This document shows positions 6,226 to 12,233 of a stretch of 12,233 nt of DNA, piece after piece (position 1 is the stretch's first letter; the number at the start of each line of letters is the position of its first letter). A program made the translations under genes and the position numbers. Below the pieces are notes generated by a model that saw only the letters and a list, made by a program, of their open reading frames with translations, had not been told where the DNA came from and made no database searches. The stretch is from the NCBI GenBank assembly GCA_947307005.1, contig CAMZHY010000061.1:1-12233 (forward strand). The letters are read 5' to 3'. This DNA is from an uncultured Planctomycetaceae bacterium (GTDB taxonomy: Bacteria; Planctomycetota; Planctomycetia; Pirellulales; Thermoguttaceae).

Positions 6226-9200
6226 TACCAAAATTTGAGGCGGCTCCAACCTTTATTGTCTTTTGGTTCCGTCTTGTCTTCGGAATCGGCGTTATCGTTA
6301 GACGTATCTTGTGTAATTTCAGTGGCTAACGCCATTTTACTGCGGGTGGCGGCGAGTTCTTGCGAGTCGTCTGGGAGTTGGTCTCGTAGGAGCGCGGACC
6401 AGTAATTGTCGAGCATGAACATCACGTCGACCACGCGTCCTTTTGACGCGCGGTATTCAACCATGTTCATGAACTTCATGAGTTCCGTCTGTTCCGTAGT
6501 TGCAAAAGCGAGTCGATAGAGTTGAATTTGATCGAGCCACACCTCGCCGCGACCAACAAGTTCAAAGCAAAGGGAAAGACCTTCTAATCCGTCAAGAGGC
6601 AGTTGGTCAAAGAGGATGACGTCAGTGTGCCATACGACTCCAGAGTCGACTTGTCGGATTTTCTGTTTTTGAATCTTCTTAAGAAAAGCCTCGCCAATTG
6701 CCAAACGACGGACGTAGGGCACGCCGTTTTTTCGCCCTGTAAGACAAACCTCAAGGGGCAATTCTCGAGCGTCCGATTTGACTCCTAAGCTAATTTGAAT
6801 ACAGAGTCTTCCTGAGGTTGGCGCCGCAAAGGGTTGACTTACGATTCCGCCCGCGCTTTGACGTGACGAGAGTTTGAGACTTGCGCGTCCGTCTTTGAAG
6901 ACGTTTGAATCGAGACGAGCGTCAACGTCGTTTGGACCGAAAACGCGCCAACCGGGAACGCGCGTCATGTCGGGGATTTCTGGAGAATTCGGAAGCGCTG
7001 TTGAACCAATTGCTCCGTTTACGTCGCTATTATCTAATTCACGGTTTTTTTTGAAGAGGAGAGACTGGGGCGTCACAAGATCGAGAAAGTTTGCCTTATC
7101 TGGCGTTTTTTCTTCTTCCTCTTTCGGAACGGCAGGCGCGAAGGATTCTTCGAATCCCCCGTTACGAATGGGAAGTCTGAGACCTTTTCTTGCGGCGACG
7201 ATTCGATCGACAAGCCCTCGTACCGTCTGACGCATGCGACCATCGTCTCCACAAATTTCAGCAGGTCGCGTGACGTCGATCGATTCAATTGTCGCTTTGG
7301 GATCGTCTACGCGTAATGCGACTAGGTCGTAAGGAGTCGCAATGAAACTCCAGACAATCGAATCGCTCACGGCGATCGGTTCTTCTTGCCGAAGTCCAGC
7401 GAACACTTCGTATCGCGACTTGTTCTTACGGCTGATTGTTAATTTTACGTTTGTATGGAACGGCGCGGCGTTTAGAAGATATATCCACGTCTCTCGATTA
7501 TTCTGATAATACCGGGCGACGATGGGTTGTATTATTTTTTCAGAAGTTTCGGCGCTTTCTTCCGACGCGGTTTGTTCCTTGCCGTCTTGAGGCAATTTCC
7601 CCGAGGATTCTGATTTTGGACGCCACGTCTTAAAAGGAACGGCGGGTAGACTTTTGAATGCGGATATCCAATCTCTGAGCGCTTCTTCCTGTCCGAAGGG
7701 AATGGCGTCGCCTCCATCGAAAAAGCAAAGACAATCTGCGATTGCAAGAGATCGGGCGAATCGTCTGCGGTTTTCAAATCCGGCTGGGAGCGCTCTCGTG
7801 TTGAGTTCGACAACCGAGGCGGGGAACGGACTTTCTAGGTCGAAGTCATAGAGCCGTTTGATTTCTGTTTCGTGTAGGAAGAACGCGCCCGGAAACGCAT
7901 AGCCCTTAGAGAAGAGGGAGAGAGCTTCAGGGGTTTTAAGCTCAAGGTCGAGCGCCGACCTGACGAAGGGTTTTGTTTGCGCGACTTTTTCAGGATGTAA
8001 AAGAACGATGGAGGCATTCCACGATTCTTTCGAAGAAGAGTTAGCAACAAACCCAATTTGCGAGACGCCTCCGGCGCTTGCCTTTTGTGTTTCGAGGGTT
8101 GCGTAACGGGTTGGATCAAGTCCGACAAGGCGCAGTGAATCGCGAAGTCTTGAGCCTCCGCCAAGCTTGGGGAAGAGAGTTTTCTGACAATTGGGGCCGT
8201 CGAGCGCATTTGACGCGACTAAGAAAAGTCGAAGATCGGAACGCGCGGACGCTATTGTCGCGTAAATTTTATTGTAGAAGTTGAATAACGCGTCAACGCG
8301 CCATTCAAGCCATTCGTTTCGGCAAAACGAATTAATAAACTCGGCGCGTTTGCGGTACCGTTCCGGGCCCTTTGCTTGGAGCAAATCTTGAACATTGCAG
8401 TTTGTTTTATCCGCAAGGATGTTCATAAGGTCTGATTCACGAACAAATCTGGCGATGGTGACGTCGTCCATGCCGTAATAAACGTCGTCAGGGAGAGCTA
8501 GCCAGCCGTTTGCTCCGACGTCTAGCGCAAGACCTCCAAAGCTATCGTACGGAGCGCACCGCGCGACGAGTTCTTGGACAATTGCAAGGACTTGCTTTTC
8601 AACTTCTGGATGAAGGACGTTGTAGTATGGACCAGAACCGTCGTTCGCTCGTCTTGAATCTATGAGACGACGCGAATCCACGCCAATCCATTCAACGCCT
8701 TCTAACGCGTTTCGTTCATCGTCTGCGACGAGTCCCGAACGAAGTTGAAGGAGACGGTATTCGAGATTTGGAAGCGTTCCGTTTAGTTTAACAAGAGGAA
8801 TTAACGACTTACCCAGAGTTTCAAATCGCTCGACAGCCAACGTAAGGACGTCTTTGCGGTTTTGATCCCCTCCTGTCGAGAGGAAAACTCCTTTGTCGTA
8901 TTTTGGCGTTGGATTTAGCAACTGGCTTGGATAAAGCGACGATCCGTCAGCCGCGACGGCGAGCATTGCCGCGTCGTAGTTGTATGCGGAGAGGTAGTGT
9001 AAAAGACGGGAAATCGAGTCGTCAAACGCTTGCCAGTCTTCCGCTCCGGATAGACCAAAAAAAGACGGTTTTAGCGCTGCGGAAAACTGGCGGCAGATAT
9101 CCGGACTCGTGAACGCCAGGCTGAAAATTCGTCCTCGATTGGATTTCGAAACTCGGGGTTCTGCGTCTTTGGCCCTATATATGCGAATCTGACCGTATGC

Positions 9201-11207
9201 GGCTGGAGTTTGACTTGACGCGTTAGAAAGAAGAATAACAGGAGTCTTTGTTTTGGGCCAAAAAACCATGGAAAATCGCGACACTTCTCTTGAGGCTCGG
9301 TCAGAGAGAGGGTTGTCTTCAACAATAATTCCAGCGTTTTGCGACGTTGATAGAAGCGCTCCGGAGATTCCTTGTTCAAGTATGCTAATTGCGAGTTTTT
9401 GTGGAAAACTTGTTGGGTATTCGATTTCTAGAAGGTGAGGAACGCCGGGGGTTTGGATTGGCACCGGGTATGCCTCCCAAGAGACGGGGCTGTACCGTAC
9501 TCCAAGCGATTCAAGTTTTTCAACAGCGTTGTTTTTATTGATTTGATCGTTGGTTGATCTATTGGGTTCAAGTCGTGTAAAGTTCGCGCGGGGCGGCGCG
9601 AATTGCTTGAGTTCGTCAGCGGTGAATAATCGAGAAGAACCGCTGCTGATGGGTTTTTCCCAGAGGTCGTTGACGTCGTTCCAATGGCGGCGATCTAAAT
9701 TTCGCAAAAATGAGTTGAATTCATCTCGTTCCCAGCGACTGACGAAATCGTATCGTTCCCGCGCTTCAGTTAGTTCGACGTTTTCTTTACCCTGGTCTGC
9801 TTTACCTAGTCCGAAAATATTCATGTTGAACGGTTTCGAACCGTGGGAATCAAGCGACGGGGTTTGTCCGAGAACGAGTCCGGACGAAGGGGCGTTTGAA
9901 CGGGATTCAGGTAAAGCGTCGACGGGGGCGATTTGTCGGAATTTAGCTAGGCTGTCCGATTTTTCGTCGGAATCGTCGTTTGCGAACGTTTCTTGAGGAT
10001 TATTTTCGTTGTCGGCAAACGTCGAGCGAAACACGTTTCCGATTTTCTCTGAACTCGGAACGACGCCCGAAGTTGATTTATAAAATGGAAGAGAACGACG
10101 TTTTGAAAACGCTTTGCGCCATGATGGATTTGTTGGATCAATCGTTACTAAGAGTTCGCTACGGAGATTGCCGTCTACGTCTTTGGACGAGCCAATCTTT
10201 TCCGTTTGATTCGGAGCGTTGGGAACGACGACTCCCTGAACAACGCGTCTGGCGACGAGCGTTCCCTCTTGACGCGGTTTGCGCGGTTGCGGCAATGGGA
10301 GCGATATTCGAGACGTCGTGTTCGGCGTTTTTGAGAATAACTCAAACGTAATCTCGAAAACGCCGCCTCTGTCTGGCGTCGTCATATTGAAAACACAAGG
10401 GGTAAACTTTCCGTTAGGGTCGATCGAGGCGAGATCGTTTTGTTGGATTTGAGAAAGGGGCGTTTCCCTTGAATCGCTCCAGAAAGGCGTTTCTGATCCC
10501 GGAATCCGCGCGGTTGCTACAAGCGTGAGGTCATTGGTAATTTTTGACGAGGATGAACGGGGAATAACCGTCAAACTAAGAGTTTCGTTGGGGCGAAAGA
10601 TCGAGTTTGAACCAAACAGGTTGTTGTCGCCGAACTTACAGACGCATACCGGTAATTCGTCCGCAGGCGCTCGGGTTATTTCAACAACCGTTCCCCGGTC
10701 GTCGAGCGTAATCGACGTTGACGAGTCAATAAGACGTTCTATAAAAACAGTTTTCGTATACTGTCTATTATGAGTCGCATCCAATAGCTTCAACTCTAGT
10801 TGCGAATCTCGCGGCGCAATTACAGTCGTCTCGACTCCACAAAAGGTCTCCGGTGATCGAGTGAAAAGAGTTAAGCTGTTTTGAGAAGAATCTGAAAAGA
10901 AAAAGTCGGAGCCGCTAGTCGCGTTACAACCAAGTGGGACGATATTCGTAAACGCGCCTCGCGAAAGAGTGATCTCGCCAATCCAATTCGTCGGTTGCGT
11001 CGCGGTAATCGATATATCAATACGCATGAGTCCGGGATGGAAGACCCGCGCTGCGTTGGAAGCGACGAGAGAACTTGCGGAATCAGACTGAGAAAAGAGC
11101 GTTTGTCCGAATAGGAAAGGCGCCGTCCCACATGCAAGGCCGAGCCCAAAGAACAGAATCAGCGAACGCCAGAATAGGCGTTTGATTGCGTTGCATCGAG
11201 ACGACAT
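6225..11207 (-). CDS. Very large secreted GHL10-like (family-10 glycosylhydrolase-like) protein with C-terminal jelly-roll
   Basis: About 1660 residues. A signal peptide (n-region with Arg4, Lys9, Arg10; hydrophobic core about 12-34) points to export. Residues 35-400 look like beta-rich, repeat-poor domains; 400-560 is a Ser/Asn-rich low-complexity linker. A TIM-barrel-like part at about 740-1010 carries PLVKLNG near 803, YYNVLHPEV near 862 and GGLALDVGANGW near 890, the style of planctomycete proteins annotated as family 10 glycosylhydrolase (GHL10). NGGFEESF near 1350 opens a CBM4/9-like jelly-roll ending at VWLDQIQLYRL near 1556. An acidic-basic helical tail follows. I chose the ATG at 11207; a TTG at 11225 adds six residues but neither has a ribosome site. 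Its stop overlaps the next small ORF. A polysaccharide-binding or -degrading role is inferred; catalytic residues are not identified. Confidence 0.7.
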   Translation of the reverse strand: MSSRCNAIKRLFWRSLILFFGLGLACGTAPFLFGQTLFSQSDSASSLVASNAARVFHPGLMRIDISITATQPTNWIGEITLSRGAFTNIVPLGCNATSGSDFFFSDSSQNSLTLFTRSPETFCGVETTVIAPRDSQLELKLLDATHNRQYTKTVFIERLIDSSTSITLDDRGTVVEITRAPADELPVCVCKFGDNNLFGSNSIFRPNETLSLTVIPRSSSSKITNDLTLVATARIPGSETPFWSDSRETPLSQIQQNDLASIDPNGKFTPCVFNMTTPDRGGVFEITFELFSKTPNTTSRISLPLPQPRKPRQEGTLVARRVVQGVVVPNAPNQTEKIGSSKDVDGNLRSELLVTIDPTNPSWRKAFSKRRSLPFYKSTSGVVPSSEKIGNVFRSTFADNENNPQETFANDDSDEKSDSLAKFRQIAPVDALPESRSNAPSSGLVLGQTPSLDSHGSKPFNMNIFGLGKADQGKENVELTEARERYDFVSRWERDEFNSFLRNLDRRHWNDVNDLWEKPISSGSSRLFTADELKQFAPPRANFTRLEPNRSTNDQINKNNAVEKLESLGVRYSPVSWEAYPVPIQTPGVPHLLEIEYPTSFPQKLAISILEQGISGALLSTSQNAGIIVEDNPLSDRASREVSRFSMVFWPKTKTPVILLSNASSQTPAAYGQIRIYRAKDAEPRVSKSNRGRIFSLAFTSPDICRQFSAALKPSFFGLSGAEDWQAFDDSISRLLHYLSAYNYDAAMLAVAADGSSLYPSQLLNPTPKYDKGVFLSTGGDQNRKDVLTLAVERFETLGKSLIPLVKLNGTLPNLEYRLLQLRSGLVADDERNALEGVEWIGVDSRRLIDSRRANDGSGPYYNVLHPEVEKQVLAIVQELVARCAPYDSFGGLALDVGANGWLALPDDVYYGMDDVTIARFVRESDLMNILADKTNCNVQDLLQAKGPERYRKRAEFINSFCRNEWLEWRVDALFNFYNKIYATIASARSDLRLFLVASNALDGPNCQKTLFPKLGGGSRLRDSLRLVGLDPTRYATLETQKASAGGVSQIGFVANSSSKESWNASIVLLHPEKVAQTKPFVRSALDLELKTPEALSLFSKGYAFPGAFFLHETEIKRLYDFDLESPFPASVVELNTRALPAGFENRRRFARSLAIADCLCFFDGGDAIPFGQEEALRDWISAFKSLPAVPFKTWRPKSESSGKLPQDGKEQTASEESAETSEKIIQPIVARYYQNNRETWIYLLNAAPFHTNVKLTISRKNKSRYEVFAGLRQEEPIAVSDSIVWSFIATPYDLVALRVDDPKATIESIDVTRPAEICGDDGRMRQTVRGLVDRIVAARKGLRLPIRNGGFEESFAPAVPKEEEEKTPDKANFLDLVTPQSLLFKKNRELDNSDVNGAIGSTALPNSPEIPDMTRVPGWRVFGPNDVDARLDSNVFKDGRASLKLSSRQSAGGIVSQPFAAPTSGRLCIQISLGVKSDARELPLEVCLTGRKNGVPYVRRLAIGEAFLKKIQKQKIRQVDSGVVWHTDVILFDQLPLDGLEGLSLCFELVGRGEVWLDQIQLYRLAFATTEQTELMKFMNMVEYRASKGRVVDVMFMLDNYWSALLRDQLPDDSQELAATRSKMALATEITQDTSNDNADSEDKTEPKDNKGWSRLKFW

Positions 11208-11347
11208 GATCGTAACAGACGGCAAAATGGCGGATGGATTACTCTGAATCGGACGCGCTTACGCGCAAAACAACCCGCCGAGCTTAGCAAATATCTAAGA
11301 ATCGGTCCAGACTTCTTTGTTTCGTTTGACGCGCGTTTGTTCTAATC

Positions 11348-11359
11348 CGCTTCGAAGCG
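11348..11359. repeat. 12-bp palindrome upstream of the giant gene
   Basis: CGCTTCGAAGCG is a perfect 12-bp palindrome, about 140 bp before the giant gene start, with two TTTCAAA copies next to it at 11360-11366 and 11372-11378. It could be a regulator-binding site for the giant gene, but palindromes of this size also occur by chance. Confidence 0.35.
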
Positions 11360-11545
11360 TTTCAAACAACCTTTCAAAAATCTGGAACCCGTCGCAATTT
11401 CGAAGAGCAAAACAATCGCCAATTCCAGCTTTTTGAGACTCTTTTGGCGAGGAGATTTTTTTCGTTAAAACCGCCGGTCAAGAGAATGAAGCATGTCGTC
11501 GTTTTGGCGTTCTATTTAGTTTAGAATTGAGGGCATGAGAGCCAC

Positions 11546-11579
11546 GGGAGAACAAGAGCCATAGAAAAAATGTTCTCCC
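11546..11579 (-). repeat. Perfect 9-bp inverted repeat downstream of the cysteine-synthase-like gene
   Basis: GGGAGAACA (11546-11554) and TGTTCTCCC (11571-11579) are perfect complements around a 16-nt loop that has a T6 run on the minus strand. It lies 34-67 nt after the stop codon of the cysteine-synthase-like gene. No T-run follows the stem, so it is either a Rho-independent terminator of unusual form, an mRNA 3'-end stabiliser or a protein-binding site. Confidence 0.5.
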
Positions 11580-11612
11580 TGTTTGTTAAGAATATCGCGT
11601 TGGCGTTTCGGT

Positions 11613-12233
11613 TCATGCGCGAATCGAAGTAACCTCCAGAAGTTCAATTTCCGGGGTAAGATACCCGTCGCGGGGTTCTTCAAAATTAGCGTAGTCTGTG
11701 GAGAGGTACTTCTTGTTGTCATCGACAAAAACAGTTGCGACGGTCGTTTTTTGAGCTTGTTCTTCAGGCAACTGATTGAGGAGTTTGACCGCGCCGAGAA
11801 GATTTCCACCGGAAGAAATTCCGACGCCAAGTCCAAGATTCCTCGAAAGAGCTTGGGCCGCTAGAATAGCGTCACCGTCATCCACGCTAACGACGGACGC
11901 GAGTTGGTCTAGCTTAAGAATTGCCGGAATAAATTCGTCAGAGATTCCTTGGATTCTGTGAAAACCAATTTTATACCCGGTTGAGAGGGTGGGAGAACTC
12001 GCAGGCTCGAGCGGATGAATCGAGGCTTGCGGATAGAACTCCTTAATACGACGCCCGCATCCCATCACCGTGCCCCCTGTGCCAACGCCTGCGACAAAAG
12101 CGTCGACGCGTCGACCGAGCCGGGCTAGTTGAACGACAATTTCAGTTCCCGTTGAAAGATAGTGCGCCTCACAGTTATCTTCATTATCAAATTGACGCGG
12201 AAGAAAAACATGTTCTGGATCGTCTATCTTCAT
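11613..12233 (-). CDS. Cysteine-synthase-like PLP-dependent enzyme, C-terminal part (5' end cut by window edge)
   Basis: This is the last 206 codons of a fold-type II PLP enzyme of the cysteine synthase / cystathionine beta-synthase family; such enzymes make cysteine from O-acetylserine and sulfide or do related beta-replacements in the cytoplasm. Visible are the PLP phosphate-binding loop GVGTGGT (fragment residues 49-55), HRIQGISDEFIP (92-103) and the cofactor-nitrogen serine in GISSGGN (138-144). The VDDNKKYLSTDY segment near the end (170-181) points to a less common cysteine-synthase subgroup rather than classical CysK. The Met at the window edge is internal: the catalytic lysine and N-terminal domain lie upstream, outside the window. 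Exact substrate is not determined. A perfect inverted repeat follows the stop codon. Confidence 0.88.
   Translation of the reverse strand: MKIDDPEHVFLPRQFDNEDNCEAHYLSTGTEIVVQLARLGRRVDAFVAGVGTGGTVMGCGRRIKEFYPQASIHPLEPASSPTLSTGYKIGFHRIQGISDEFIPAILKLDQLASVVSVDDGDAILAAQALSRNLGLGVGISSGGNLLGAVKLLNQLPEEQAQKTTVATVFVDDNKKYLSTDYANFEEPRDGYLTPEIELLEVTSIRA

Larger units (their letters stand above)
11208..11612. other. Intergenic region with inverted repeats, no gene
   Basis: This 405-bp stretch separates the cysteine-synthase-like gene from the giant gene. It holds a perfect 9-bp inverted repeat (11546-11579), a 12-bp palindrome (11348-11359) beside two TTTCAAA copies, a 5-bp CTTAG/CTAAG hairpin (about 11282-11298 region) and a T7 tract near 11456-11462. 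I could not find a convincing -35/-10 pair for the giant gene, which must have its promoter here. Reading frames crossing it look like chance. Confidence 0.55.

Noticed and set aside
10525..10773. Plus-strand frames opposite the giant gene (several of 60-150 codons)
   Set aside because: They sit wholly within the 1660-codon minus frame and show no domain features; mirror effects of codon bias.
11208..11225. TTG start extending the giant protein by six residues
   Set aside because: No ribosome site for TTG at 11225; the ATG at 11207 begins a well-formed signal peptide.
11516..11836. Minus-strand 106-codon frame overlapping the cysteine-synthase-like gene end
   Set aside because: It is out of frame with a clear enzyme reading frame and runs through the inverted repeat.

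Overview
The window looks like a chromosomal segment of a Planctomycetota bacterium, probably Pirellulales-like with moderate GC. The evidence is family-level: a membrane-anchored coiled-coil protein of planctomycete type paired with a tiny tail-anchored protein, a very large secreted GHL10-like protein, and a TIGR03960-type radical SAM protein. The assignment is inferred from protein style, not from a marker gene. There are no mobile elements, tRNAs, rRNAs or CRISPR arrays. Every supported gene lies on the minus strand, so the biological reading order is from high to low coordinates.

Reading in that order: the C-terminal part of a cysteine-synthase-like PLP enzyme (cut by the window edge, ends 11613); a 405-bp gap with a perfect inverted repeat; a 1660-residue secreted GHL10-like protein (11207 to 6225); a previously easy-to-miss 44-residue ORF fused to it by a TAATG stop/start overlap (6225 to 6091); a near-consensus sigma70 promoter; a B12-binding-type radical SAM protein (5981 to 4101); a Tat-exported calcineurin-like phosphoesterase (4028 to 3000).

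Next is a 489-bp gap containing a strong promoter (5/6 at -35, 17-bp spacer, extended -10) followed at once by a sequence of about 167 nt that folds on paper into a closed rod with a central bubble. This is a candidate structured RNA, possibly 6S-like or a long leader. Downstream come a membrane-anchored coiled-coil protein (2510 to 1671) and, overlapping it by 26 nt, an 89-residue Lys-rich tail-anchored protein (1696 to 1427) closed by a clear intrinsic terminator. Last are an orphan LutC/LUD-domain protein (1100 to 402) and, 59 bp on, the N-terminal part of an MBL-fold hydrolase that runs off the left edge.

The likely transcription units are: the giant protein plus small ORF; radical SAM (own promoter), perhaps reading into the phosphoesterase; RNA candidate/leader plus coiled-coil pair; LUD plus MBL hydrolase. 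I see no single pathway tying all of these together. The parts most worth a second look are the candidate RNA, the coupled small ORF, and the overlapping membrane-protein pair.
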